Below are positions 52,779-61,855 of a stretch of DNA of 64,000 bases, piece after piece (position 1 is the first letter of the stretch; the number at the start of each line of letters is the position of its first letter). Below the pieces are notes generated by a model. The model searched no databases. It had not been told where the DNA came from and worked only from the letters and a program-made list of their open reading frames with translations. Made by a program: the position numbers and the translations under genes. Source of the DNA: Pseudoalteromonas sp. P1-9. Lineage in GTDB: Bacteria; Pseudomonadota; Gammaproteobacteria; Enterobacterales; Alteromonadaceae. The stretch is from positions 1-64,000 of the forward strand of contig NZ_LKBD01000021.1 of assembly GCF_001399975.1 (NCBI RefSeq), read 5' to 3'.

Positions 52779-53369
52779 CTAAATTTCGCTGTGATTGACT
52801 AGCGAATCAACTAATTGACTGAAAGTTTTGGCACTTTTTGCCTGATTAAGTGAATAGCTAGTGATTTTTGCAATATCAATTAAATCAACGTAGCCGCGCA
52901 ATTCGTTTTGATTAGCACCGGTTACCAGGAGATATTCGTAGCTCGCTTTCTCCATGGTTTTTAACACATCGCCTACTTTGGCATTGGCAAGTGTTGTTTC
53001 CGATACAGTATCAATCTCTTCTAATTTGACCATGATGTCACCAATCGTAAGTTGTGCTCGTGTTAAGCCTTTTTTACTTGCTATTTTAAGTACATAACTG
53101 CTTGCTAATCGCGCCTTTGAAATCACGCCTTTAAGTTGGTTTTGCCCGTCGACCACAAAGCTGGTGCGCATATGGGTTTTTTCCAAAATGCGGTTTGCAT
53201 CGTCTAAATTAGTATCGATATCAATATACTGCAAAGGCTCAAGGTGAAAGCCATGCATTACAAATGAAGCAGGGCTTGAAAGTGACACGCTAGTGTCTAC
53301 ATGAACTTGTGCAAATAAGCTTGCGCCTTCTAGAAGCGGTTTTGTTGAAAATGAAGTGAATTGGTTCAT
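52779..53369 (-). CDS. CBS-domain protein
   Basis: A 196-residue cytoplasmic protein with a CBS pair. CBS1 (about 55-105): LQYIDIDTNLDDANRILEKTHMRTSFVVDGQNQLKGVISKARL. CBS2 (about 125-175): VSETTLANAKVGDVLKTMEKASYEYLLVTGANQNELRGYVDL. Such modules bind adenine nucleotides; no effector domain is attached. The ATG at 53369 has AGGTGG 5 bases upstream. It is the only gene on its transcript apart from a possible link with the small secreted protein upstream. Confidence 0.8.
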   Translation of the reverse strand: MNQFTSFSTKPLLEGASLFAQVHVDTSVSLSSPASFVMHGFHLEPLQYIDIDTNLDDANRILEKTHMRTSFVVDGQNQLKGVISKARLASSYVLKIASKKGLTRAQLTIGDIMVKLEEIDTVSETTLANAKVGDVLKTMEKASYEYLLVTGANQNELRGYVDLIDIAKITSYSLNQAKSAKTFSQLVDSLVNHSEI

Positions 53370-53418
53370 AACGACCACCTTTTTTATTAACTGTTAGAAT
53401 TAAGATAAATATGAAAAG

Positions 53419-53694
53419 CTAACAGCTTGTAGGTGGTGCTCTTATTAGTTTAATCGCGATGCGTGATTGAATCGTAGGTTGTGATAGTTGGTTGGGTTGG
53501 TAAAAACTTAACGCTATTGCGTTTTTTGAGCTGACGTCTAACGCGACATCGTCAAAATAAAGTTGGTTTGGGTTTAAGTCTTCAGCGTTATCAACGCAAA
53601 TAACGGTTGCTTGGCTGTCGCTTGCTATAGCTGTCGTGGTGCTTAAGCTAAGCGCCAAAACAACTACTGTAACGACAAACAACCAACGAAGCAT
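53419..53694 (-). CDS. Small secreted protein of unknown function
   Basis: A 91-residue protein with a signal peptide (MLRWLFVVTVVVLALSLSTTTAIAS) and a 65-residue mature part containing two cysteines (VICVD and the C-terminal PTSC), a possible disulfide. No family is recognised. It is 50 bases upstream of the CBS gene on the same strand. Confidence 0.6.
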   Translation of the reverse strand: MLRWLFVVTVVVLALSLSTTTAIASDSQATVICVDNAEDLNPNQLYFDDVALDVSSKNAIALSFYQPNQLSQPTIQSRIAIKLIRAPPTSC

Positions 53695-53833
53695 AATTTA
53701 CAACTTAAAAATTACTGTTAATTTAATAGTGGGTCTGTTCGGTAGATAATTCAATATTTATTTTAATAAAAATTTATTTTATTTTTAATTTTAAATGTTG
53801 GAAGATTCTAACTTTATGTTTCTTTAAGACTAA

Positions 53834-53865
53834 TTTTTGCCGAATATATTTATATTCGGCAAAAA
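53834..53865. terminator. Bidirectional Rho-independent terminator
   Basis: TTTTTGCCGAATATA and TATATTCGGCAAAAA are exact inverses around TT. The hairpin ends the PepSY gene on the minus strand; T runs lie on both sides. Confidence 0.85.
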
Positions 53866-53872
53866 TACTTGG

Positions 53873-54976
53873 TTAGGTAGATGCAAATTCACTTCTAGTT
53901 TGCTTGCGTCGTGAAGGCTTTCTGCGTTTAAGCCACAAATAGCATCCGGTAATCGCAAATATAAGCGGTGTTAAACCGATTAAACACCAAATTATGCGGC
54001 TCGGTAACCCCGCAAAATAGCCAAAATGTAGCTTGCGAAAGCTATCTACCGCAACTAAAAAGAACGGTGCTTCACGAATATCGTAATTGGGAAGTTGTTT
54101 ACCTGTCTCTTTATCAAAGCTCACCGTTGACGCGTATTCACTCGTTACAAAACTGGTATTTGCCACATCGCCAAAAAACGTTATCGGTAAATCGGGCTCA
54201 AAAGGAAACATTAAATAAGTCGCCCTAAAGCCGCCCATTTGTGTTTTTGCGGTTACCATTAAGTTATCGAGTGAAAGCTGGTGGTTGTATAGTGGGCCTT
54301 TAACTAAATGTGGTGGCTCATCAGCGTGCTCAAATTCATGATGAATAATTTCAGAAATATTCCAGTATACGCCTGTAAAACCTAAAATAAGCAGCACTGG
54401 CGCAGACCAAATTCCGACTAGTTTATGTAGATCGCTAAAAAAAGCGATGCGCTTAACTTTTAAGCGTAAGGTAAAAAATTTCTTCCAAAACTGGCGGTAA
54501 ATAGTAAAGCCTGAAATGCCCATAAACATTAAAATAAGCGAAATAGTGCCAGTAAACCAAAGGCCAGTTTCGCCAATCAAAAATTTGTAATGTAGGTCTA
54601 ACAGCCAGTCTGTAAGGTAATGGTCGACCGCTTGTGGCGTTGAACGAACAATGCCTTGGTATTGATCTAAATAGACTTTAAACCACTCATCTGTACCGTG
54701 CTTGAGTACGTATACCCGATCAGCGGTTTGCCCATCATCAAATATTTCCCAGCTGCCAATTTCATAGTTAGGCAAATTGTGTTTGATGGTTGTGTGCAAG
54801 TTATCGTAGCTAAGCCGAGTTCCAGGTGAAGCATTCACACTTGCCAGTTCGGGCATAATTAAGTGATCAATTTCTTCTTTAAAAACTAAAATACTGCCCG
54901 TAAGCGAAATTATAATAAGCGGCAGGGCAATGACTAAACCGCAGTAGCGGTGCCAAAGATGGAGTTTCTTTTTCAT
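53873..54976 (-). CDS. PepSY-associated TM-helix protein
   Basis: A 367-residue inner-membrane protein with four TM helices (about 10-30, 140-165, 195-215, 335-355) and a PepSY domain in the large periplasmic loop. It opens MKKKLHLWHRYCGLVIALPL; the histidines in TM helices (HLWHRYCG, SDLHKLVGIWSAP, LHFGYFAGLP) are arranged as in heme- or ferric-siderophore-reducing PepSY proteins such as FpvG. I chose the ATG at 54976 because an ATG at 55018 lies inside a terminator hairpin. Downstream of a TonB siderophore-type receptor, it probably helps reduce the imported iron complex. Confidence 0.85.
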   Translation of the reverse strand: MKKKLHLWHRYCGLVIALPLIIISLTGSILVFKEEIDHLIMPELASVNASPGTRLSYDNLHTTIKHNLPNYEIGSWEIFDDGQTADRVYVLKHGTDEWFKVYLDQYQGIVRSTPQAVDHYLTDWLLDLHYKFLIGETGLWFTGTISLILMFMGISGFTIYRQFWKKFFTLRLKVKRIAFFSDLHKLVGIWSAPVLLILGFTGVYWNISEIIHHEFEHADEPPHLVKGPLYNHQLSLDNLMVTAKTQMGGFRATYLMFPFEPDLPITFFGDVANTSFVTSEYASTVSFDKETGKQLPNYDIREAPFFLVAVDSFRKLHFGYFAGLPSRIIWCLIGLTPLIFAITGCYLWLKRRKPSRRKQTRSEFAST

Positions 54977-54997
54977 AATTCGGTGACGTCCGTTTAT

Positions 54998-55030
54998 AAA
55001 AACAACAAAAGGCCGCATAGCGCGACCTTT
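54998..55030 (-). terminator. Rho-independent terminator between receptor and PepSY genes
   Basis: AAAGGTCGC-gctat-GCGGCCTTT on the minus strand, followed by TTTTGTTGTTTTT. It lies 16 bases after the receptor stop codon, so PepSY expression needs read-through or its own promoter. Confidence 0.75.
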
Positions 55031-55045
55031 ACGTTTTGAGTTTTG

Positions 55046-57181
55046 TTATAGTGACCAGTTAAGTGACAGTGCGTAGTTACGCGGTGCACCATAAAAACCT
55101 TGTGCCCAGTAAAGTGAATTCACGTACTTTTTATCAAATACGTTGTTTACGTTAGCTGTAACACTTACTTGCGAATTAATTTCGTAGCTTGCCATCATAT
55201 TCACAAGTGCGTAGGCGTTTTGTTTTGTAATAATAAGTGGGGTATCGTTTTGCACACGGCTAATATCGTCTTGCCAACGCATGTTCATGCCAAATGATAA
55301 GCCATCAGCAAAAGTCGCATCGTATTTAGCAGCTAGTTTAAAAACTTGTTTTGGCGTATAGTCTTTTACTAATTGCGCGTCTTTATTACCTGAATTAAAG
55401 GTATCCGATACGTCAATATCAGTGTAGGTGTAGCCTAAGTTTGCACTCACACCAAAGCCAACTTCACCACTTAATTCAAGTTCAAAACCTTGCGATTGAA
55501 TACCAGGTGCAGCTCTATACACTGTATTATCAGGGGTTGAATTAGCAGTATCAGCAACAGCAATGTTTTCTTGCTCAGCATCAAAAATCGCTACATTTAA
55601 CATCATTAAATCGTTAAATAACTCTGTTTTAATACCAATTTCTTTTGTATCGCCGCTAATTGGGTCGAGCGTTTGGCCGTTAATATCTTGTTCTGCTTGC
55701 GGAGCAAAGGTTTCGCTGTACGATGCGTAAACATTAATATCGTCGTTGATTTGATACACAGTGCCTAGGTGAGATGTCGTGTCGCTCACATCACGAGATT
55801 TGTTTTTACCGTATGACAAACCGTTAGTTTCCCAAGCGGTGTGGCGAATACCTGCAAGTAGTTTTAAATCATCTGTAATCGAGAAACGCGCAGATACGTA
55901 TTCTGAAACTTGTTCACTGTCTACATGAGAACCATTTAAGCTGTCTTTTAATACCGGTACTGGTGCTACGCCATCCCATTCATTTAGATTTGGCATCGCT
56001 GGGAAACCATTTCCGGTCGTGTAATCGTACAGCGAGCTATCTTGATACGCCATATCAGCAACACTCGCACCCGCTGCAATTAAGTGCTCTTGTCCGAATA
56101 ATTCAAAGCTTCCTTTGGCATACACATCAAATAAGTTTAGGCGGTCGGTTAGTTGATAATCGCTGGCATAACCGGTTAAACCTAAACCTGTTTGCGCATC
56201 TGGCGTACCATAAACATAAAATAGATTTGAATCTTGCTCGGTTTGAGTATGCGCATAACGTGCGATCACACTCCAGTTATCACCCACAAGTTGTTCTAAT
56301 TCTACAAAAGCTTGTTTTGACGTGTTATTCCAGTACGCCCAGTCAGCAGCAGTAGAGGTAGAGGTATCGTAATCTGTAGGGTTACCCTCTGAATCAAATA
56401 ATGCAAGTGCACCCCAAAGTGGGCTATCAGCATCGTTTTGCTGGTAGGTAAGGCTTGTTGTTAATGTGGTGCTATCAGTTAGATTTAACTCGGTAATACC
56501 ATAAAATACGTCACGTTCAACGCTGTAGCGATCAAGGTATGAATCACGTTTTTGTTTAACAACTACAGCACGTCCTGCTGCGTATTCATTTAAGCGGCCT
56601 GATACATCTGCATCCAAACGCATATTTGACCAAGAACCTGCAGTAATTGATACATTGGCGCGTAAATCATCGGTTGGACGCTTACGAATAAAGTTAACCG
56701 TAGCTGATGGGTTGCCGGCACCTGTCATCATGCCGTTTGCACCCATAACAACTTCAATTCGTTGATAAATGGCTGTATCAAGTGTGCCTTGCAGTGCGCC
56801 ACTTTCTTGTGGTAAGCCTAACCCGTCTACTTGAAAGTTGGTGATATCAAAACCGCGTGCCTTGTAGTATGTGCGATCGGTTTCAATTTTTTCAACCGAA
56901 ACGCCCGGAGTTGTTTCAAGTACTTGATTTACATCATCAAGTGAAAAGTCGTTCATAAGGGCACGAGTAATTACGCGTACCGATTGTGGCGTTTCCTTAA
57001 TCGAAATACCAAGTTTTGAAGCGGTTTCTGCTTCAACGGCAAGGTAGTTTGAATGGTTCTTTCCTAACACCTCAATTTTTTCGATGCTTTTATCCGTTTC
57101 ATCGTTAGCAAAAAGCGGGGTGGCGAATACTGAAGAAGTGGCAACAAATAAAGTACTTAGTTTAAAAGCACGCGATTTCAT
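55046..57181 (-). CDS. TonB-dependent siderophore-type receptor
   Basis: A 711-residue outer-membrane receptor. A signal peptide (1-25, ATPLFA) is followed by a plug starting KIEVLGKNHSNY and containing GISIKETPQSVRVITRALM, typical of the FhuE/FpvA/FoxA hydroxamate-siderophore group, and a barrel ending YALSLNWSL. Uses the same TonB pathway as above. A possible Fur box lies 50 bases upstream, and a PepSY protein gene follows after a terminator. The exact siderophore cannot be told. Confidence 0.9.
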   Translation of the reverse strand: MKSRAFKLSTLFVATSSVFATPLFANDETDKSIEKIEVLGKNHSNYLAVEAETASKLGISIKETPQSVRVITRALMNDFSLDDVNQVLETTPGVSVEKIETDRTYYKARGFDITNFQVDGLGLPQESGALQGTLDTAIYQRIEVVMGANGMMTGAGNPSATVNFIRKRPTDDLRANVSITAGSWSNMRLDADVSGRLNEYAAGRAVVVKQKRDSYLDRYSVERDVFYGITELNLTDSTTLTTSLTYQQNDADSPLWGALALFDSEGNPTDYDTSTSTAADWAYWNNTSKQAFVELEQLVGDNWSVIARYAHTQTEQDSNLFYVYGTPDAQTGLGLTGYASDYQLTDRLNLFDVYAKGSFELFGQEHLIAAGASVADMAYQDSSLYDYTTGNGFPAMPNLNEWDGVAPVPVLKDSLNGSHVDSEQVSEYVSARFSITDDLKLLAGIRHTAWETNGLSYGKNKSRDVSDTTSHLGTVYQINDDINVYASYSETFAPQAEQDINGQTLDPISGDTKEIGIKTELFNDLMMLNVAIFDAEQENIAVADTANSTPDNTVYRAAPGIQSQGFELELSGEVGFGVSANLGYTYTDIDVSDTFNSGNKDAQLVKDYTPKQVFKLAAKYDATFADGLSFGMNMRWQDDISRVQNDTPLIITKQNAYALVNMMASYEINSQVSVTANVNNVFDKKYVNSLYWAQGFYGAPRNYALSLNWSL

Positions 57182-57232
57182 AACAGGGACCTAAATTCAC
57201 AAGTAATTAAAGTTGTTGCGTATCGTAATCCA

Positions 57233-57250
57233 AATAATAATCGATCTCAA
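57233..57250 (-). promoter_or_regulatory. Possible Fur box
   Basis: Read on the minus strand, TTGAGATCGATTATTATT agrees at 15 of 18 positions with the Fur-box form TTGAGAATGATTATCATT. It is 50-70 bases upstream of the siderophore-receptor start. The call is tentative. Confidence 0.4.
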
Positions 57251-57727
57251 TAAGATTGTTGTGTTTTTTTCATTTGTAGCTTTTACACTGTTAAATTGGT
57301 TTTTATCGAAACAGAAAAGATATTATCCAGATGTTGGAAGGTAGGCAGCGTTGTTATGAGCGGGTCTTTACACCAGCAGGGAAATTAGAAATGGGGTGTA
57401 ACATCGTCGAGTAGAGTGCTGGAAACTTTTGCTTGTTGTCAGCACATTTTGAACAATCGTTAGATGGCGAATAATAATTTATTACCCATATTTAGAAGTG
57501 AAATTAAACATGGGTATGTATATAACCTGAATTCGGAATAATAAATTATTTTCTAGCTGCAACTTTAACTTATTACTGCGTTAAATTAGTTTGCAATAGA
57601 CGAGTTATTGGCGCTCAAACTTGCCGTGCACTAAGAAAAACTATCAAGCTAGAAAGTTTAAACAATAAAATATATATATTACGTGTTGCTAGTTAACTTC
57701 TTACTCCGGGTTCAGGTTAACTAAGGC
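57251..57727. other. Gene-free region upstream of the siderophore receptor
   Basis: About 480 AT-rich bases. I see no credible gene. The only feature is a weak inverted repeat, TACCCAT (57484-57490) and ATGGGTA (57510-57516), of unknown meaning. Confidence 0.5.
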
Positions 57728-59557
57728 TTATGCCCAAGTGCGTAGTCCAATGGCACCATGCCATGCTAAATAGATAACAATGATGCTTTGTAAAGAGATA
57801 AAAATCAGTGAGATAATAAAAAACGTTTTATGCGTTAGCTTCGATTTTACCTGATACAAACAGCGCAGCGTTAAAGCACTCGTTACCAGCATCATTAAAC
57901 TGCTTAACAAGATGCCGAGTGAGAAAATACTCAGTGTACCTAAGCGTGCAATTGGTTCGGCTAATCCTAATCCAATCAATACTAAAAATAGCAAGCTTGT
58001 TAGCACGGCAGATGACACGTTTTTGCGAAGTGATATAGCAAATTGGTTGGTAAGCTTCTTACGCTTAACTTGAATGGGCCAAATAATGCTGTAAAAGCCC
58101 ATACCTAATAACAGTATTAGCCAAATAAATAATATGATTTTATCTGCCCATGCATTGAGCGCAGAAACTGGTTTAAATACACGATCGCCATAGTGAAAAA
58201 CCAGTCCTTCGATGGGATCACTACTTTGCTTCATTACTACATTCCCATGGCTGTTTTGCCAATCACTTTGGCTAGTCAATGTAAGAGAACGTTGCCAGCC
58301 AGGCGGAAAAATTTGCTTAAAAGAGGCGCCATCACGTGTTATGTGTAGTTTGTTAAATGCACTAAGACGCTCAAGAAAGTAGCGGTTTTGAAAGCGTGGA
58401 TTGATATATTGATAATAGCCAGATTGATCCATTAAAGCCGCTGGAATAGGGGAAGACTTGTGCGTGGTTGTGTCGGTATATTTTTCTAACGATTTACTGA
58501 TAGCAAAACCAATCTCTCTTATTGCTCGAGCATTATCACTGTTTTGTAATAACACAAACCCGGCATTGAATTCTGGCGAGTAAACGAATTCAGTCATCCA
58601 GCCGGGCAATGACCCATCGTGACCACGATATTTTACACCTTTATAAAAACGTGCTGAATTTGTAATACCGTAACCAGCATCAAATTTCCCCACGTTGGTA
58701 GAATGTGAGAATCCCATTCTGTTAAGCATGTCATTACTTAATATTGCAGAGTCTCTTTTAATGAATAGCGTTAACAGCTTTGCCATGTCGGTAATTGTTG
58801 ATGATAGAGCACCCGCTGGTTTCATTAGAATGTGTTTGTAAGCGACAGGTTTATGTTTACGATACCCTGTTGCTAACACTTCTGATTCAAAACCTGCATA
58901 GGTCGTATTTTCCATCGCTAGTGGCTTGAGAATGTGTTCATCAACGTAACTTTCAAAAGCAACCCCTGTCACTTTTTCGATGATTAGTGCGACAACTGTT
59001 GATGCTATGTTGGTGTAAGCATGACGTGTGCCAGCAGGCCAACGAGAAGTTCGGCTTTCGGGATTGATCGCTAGCACTTCTTCCAATGACATAGGAGGGT
59101 TGTTGGAATAAGCAAATTCGCTTAATGACATTTCTCGCCAACCTGCTGTATTTTCCAATAAATGGATCAGTTTAATAGGGTGGCTGTCGGCCCATGGATT
59201 ATGATATTCCAAATCAGGTAATAAGGTTTTGAGTGTATCGTTAAAAGACAGTTTATTTTGTTCAACTAATTGCAATGCAGCAATTCCAACGAACAGTTTA
59301 CTCACGGAACCAATTCGGTATTGTGTTGATGTTGTAGCTTGTAGAGCTTGTTTTTTATTGGCGTTACCGATTACCTTGATATATTGCGGCTTGCCAGGCT
59401 CTATAATTGCATATGCAATCGAGGGTATTTTATGTTTTTTTACTATTTCATTAATTTGTTTATCAAGCGCATGTTTGTTGTTTGCATGGGCTAGGTTGGT
59501 ATAGCTAAAAATTAAGCTTGTAAGTAACAAGCTTAATAAAAAATACAAAGATTTCAC
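57728..59557 (-). CDS. Beta-lactamase-like serine hydrolase with C-terminal membrane helices
   Basis: A 609-residue class C beta-lactamase/D-peptidase fold protein. A signal peptide (1-25) is followed by the catalytic domain (about 35-370) with the SxxK motif in GSVSKLF and the tyrosine motif YTN in HAYTNIAS. The KTG-equivalent is weak (HDGS near 285). The last 130 residues form four TM helices, so the enzyme is anchored in the inner membrane with its active site outside. Such hybrids act as peptidases or esterases; not every one confers drug resistance. It diverges from a CadC-type regulator with a 155-base shared promoter region. Confidence 0.85.
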   Translation of the reverse strand: MKSLYFLLSLLLTSLIFSYTNLAHANNKHALDKQINEIVKKHKIPSIAYAIIEPGKPQYIKVIGNANKKQALQATTSTQYRIGSVSKLFVGIAALQLVEQNKLSFNDTLKTLLPDLEYHNPWADSHPIKLIHLLENTAGWREMSLSEFAYSNNPPMSLEEVLAINPESRTSRWPAGTRHAYTNIASTVVALIIEKVTGVAFESYVDEHILKPLAMENTTYAGFESEVLATGYRKHKPVAYKHILMKPAGALSSTITDMAKLLTLFIKRDSAILSNDMLNRMGFSHSTNVGKFDAGYGITNSARFYKGVKYRGHDGSLPGWMTEFVYSPEFNAGFVLLQNSDNARAIREIGFAISKSLEKYTDTTTHKSSPIPAALMDQSGYYQYINPRFQNRYFLERLSAFNKLHITRDGASFKQIFPPGWQRSLTLTSQSDWQNSHGNVVMKQSSDPIEGLVFHYGDRVFKPVSALNAWADKIILFIWLILLLGMGFYSIIWPIQVKRKKLTNQFAISLRKNVSSAVLTSLLFLVLIGLGLAEPIARLGTLSIFSLGILLSSLMMLVTSALTLRCLYQVKSKLTHKTFFIISLIFISLQSIIVIYLAWHGAIGLRTWA

Positions 59558-59712
59558 GTATTCACCTTTTGATTATTTATTACGACGAAATGATGGCAAC
59601 ATGATTTGCTTAATGCTTTTCTAAATTCAAAGAAAGTTTTGTTATGTCTTGTGATAGTATGCAAAAATAGCGTGTTCACAAAAAATCACAACTCAATAAG
59701 GTTTTGTTTTAA

Positions 59713-61830
59713 ATGGAAGAAAATAATGAAATACGTACAGGGTATCGCATTGGTGAGTTTGAGTTGTGCACTACCTCTGAGCAGTTTTTTAAACAAGGAA
59801 ATCGCATTGCGATTGAACCGCAGTTATTTAGCTTATTGCATTTGTTGGTTACCAACCGCGCTAATATTGTTTCGCGAGAGCAAATAGAGCGTGTTGTTTG
59901 GGCAGGACGCCCTGCAACGGATGAATCGATTCGGGCTGCAATTAAAAAACTACGTGATTTATTAGGCGACAATGCGCGTGCGCCCCTTTTTATTAAAACA
60001 ATACCCAAACAAGGATATAAATGGCTGGCGTCAGTTGAGAAAATCTCAGCCTCATCGTTAGCGCAAAAACAGCAACGCAAAGTCTTCAAACCAGTATTAA
60101 TCGTTTTGATGATTGCGGTATTAGTACTTTTACTCTGGATTTTTAGCCCAAAACACCTTCCTGACGCTGCGCCACACAATACTATTGAGCAATTAACTCA
60201 GTTATCTGGCTCTGAAATATTTGCTGATTACAATAAAGCATCACAACAATTGGTGTTTCTTCATCGCGAATCAAACATCAGTGCGCAGCAACTTTACATT
60301 AAAGATTTAATGACGAATGAAATTCAACGTTTAAGTTGGGACGATAAACACTATACCGATAGTTTTTGGTCGCCAGATGGAAAACAGTTGGTTTTTACAT
60401 CTGGCTTTGGCCCGCAGGTGAAACACTTTGTCGCAAGTTTCGATGAAAACCGCAGTGTCACTGAAGTAACACCGTTTGAAATAACGGCAAATACGCAAAA
60501 ATACATTCTAGGATGGCAACACAATCAGTCAGGATTATGGCTTGCAGATGAAGTAACGAATCCACCCCCTCACAGCATTTATCGTTTTGATTTTACCACG
60601 CAAGATATAGAGCCTGTGTCTTTACCCAATGTCACTGGTCGTGGTGATTACTATGCTGCGCAGTCAAGAAATGGTAAGCAAATAGCTATTTTGAGAGAAG
60701 TCGAAAACAATCAGTCATCCTTAATCATTGTGGATTTGACAAGCAATGATGTGATTGCAAATCAATTGTTACCTTTTACGGCAAACCGCATGGTATGGTT
60801 GTTTGATGATAGTGGTGTGATTATTAGTAACTTTTTTGGCCAAGCAGCCACGTTCAAGTTGGCAAATAACGGCTTTGCTTTTGATATCGACCTTCCCCCT
60901 AATGCAATTGATATTTATGCAAGTTGTGGCGAACGCTGTGTGATCTTAAGACAGCACAATGGTGACTACTTGGACTTAAAAGAAGTACCACAGCCCAAAT
61001 TAACCCCAATGAATGAGAGTGAAACACCGCACCTTTTTAATACTCGGGTATTGAAAAAAATTGGCGCGCAGGACTTACCGCAGTATGTGGGTGAGGGTAA
61101 AGCGCTCGTTTATGCTTCATTAGAGGCTAATCAGCTTGCCTTGACGTTACTCAATAATAGTAACCAAGAGCAGGAAATTGTTGCGTTTGATACGCCAGAA
61201 GGGCTTAGTGCGATAACAGCTTCTTTTGATGGAAATCGGGTTGCGGGAGTTGTTGATGGGCGCTTATTTATTGTTAATGATATTCACTCGATTAAAACGG
61301 TACACCCACCAAAATTTGTAAGTAAAGCGCTTGAGCGTTTAGAAAATCCAGTATGGCATGAAGATAGTGTTCATATATACCTTGCTCATTATGTTGGTAA
61401 TTCGCCTGCCATTATTAAATTAAATACGCAAACTAATGAACGCAGTCGAATTATTGATGGCTTTGTGAGTTTTAAAAAGCATTCTGATAATAAAAACGCA
61501 ATTGCAATCGACCCAAGCTTGATAGCGTGGCATTTAACAAAACAAGATGGCCAATGGCAAAAAGTGAGTGCGTTCGGTCAGGTGCACTCAGCAAATGTGC
61601 ATCGTTGGGAATATTTGGGCGATGTGTTTTATTACACAAAATTGGAACAGCGGGTTGGCTTGCTTTGTCAGCGAACAATAAAACCCCAAACAAGCGTAGG
61701 TGAAGAGCAATGTACCGCGATAGGTAAAAACATGTTTCGATTAAATTTTGATATTCAACCAAACGATTCCACCGTGGTTATGGTGGAATCGTTAAGTGCA
61801 CAAAGTGATATTATTCGTTTAACTTGGTAA
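59713..61830 (+). CDS. CadC-like membrane transcriptional regulator with TolB-like sensor
   Basis: A 705-residue one-component regulator. The N-terminal OmpR-type winged helix (about 10-105: FELCTTSEQFFKQGNRIAIEPQLFSLLHLLVTNRANIVSREQIERVVW) ends KTIPKQGYKWLA; a single TM helix is at about 135-155; and the C-terminal 540 residues form a periplasmic WD40/TolB-like beta-propeller with repeated S/D motifs (SFWSPDGKQLVFTSGFG). CadC/ToxR proteins regulate genes directly from the membrane. It is transcribed divergently from the beta-lactamase-like gene, the probable target. No phosphoacceptor domain is present. Confidence 0.87.
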   Translation: MEENNEIRTGYRIGEFELCTTSEQFFKQGNRIAIEPQLFSLLHLLVTNRANIVSREQIERVVWAGRPATDESIRAAIKKLRDLLGDNARAPLFIKTIPKQGYKWLASVEKISASSLAQKQQRKVFKPVLIVLMIAVLVLLLWIFSPKHLPDAAPHNTIEQLTQLSGSEIFADYNKASQQLVFLHRESNISAQQLYIKDLMTNEIQRLSWDDKHYTDSFWSPDGKQLVFTSGFGPQVKHFVASFDENRSVTEVTPFEITANTQKYILGWQHNQSGLWLADEVTNPPPHSIYRFDFTTQDIEPVSLPNVTGRGDYYAAQSRNGKQIAILREVENNQSSLIIVDLTSNDVIANQLLPFTANRMVWLFDDSGVIISNFFGQAATFKLANNGFAFDIDLPPNAIDIYASCGERCVILRQHNGDYLDLKEVPQPKLTPMNESETPHLFNTRVLKKIGAQDLPQYVGEGKALVYASLEANQLALTLLNNSNQEQEIVAFDTPEGLSAITASFDGNRVAGVVDGRLFIVNDIHSIKTVHPPKFVSKALERLENPVWHEDSVHIYLAHYVGNSPAIIKLNTQTNERSRIIDGFVSFKKHSDNKNAIAIDPSLIAWHLTKQDGQWQKVSAFGQVHSANVHRWEYLGDVFYYTKLEQRVGLLCQRTIKPQTSVGEEQCTAIGKNMFRLNFDIQPNDSTVVMVESLSAQSDIIRLTW

Positions 61831-61855
61831 GCGTATTTACACTATGTTTTGCAGC

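Noticed and set aside
55008..55020. ATG at 55018 as start of the PepSY gene
   Set aside because: It lies in the loop region of a strong terminator; family alignment supports the ATG at 54976 (MKKKLHLWH).
55963..56355. 130-codon open frame opposite the siderophore receptor
   Set aside because: No ribosome site, histidine-rich shadow translation, and the opposite strand has an unbroken receptor gene.
57330..57413. 27-codon frame MLEGRQRCYERV... upstream of the siderophore receptor
   Set aside because: No ribosome site and too short to support without conservation.
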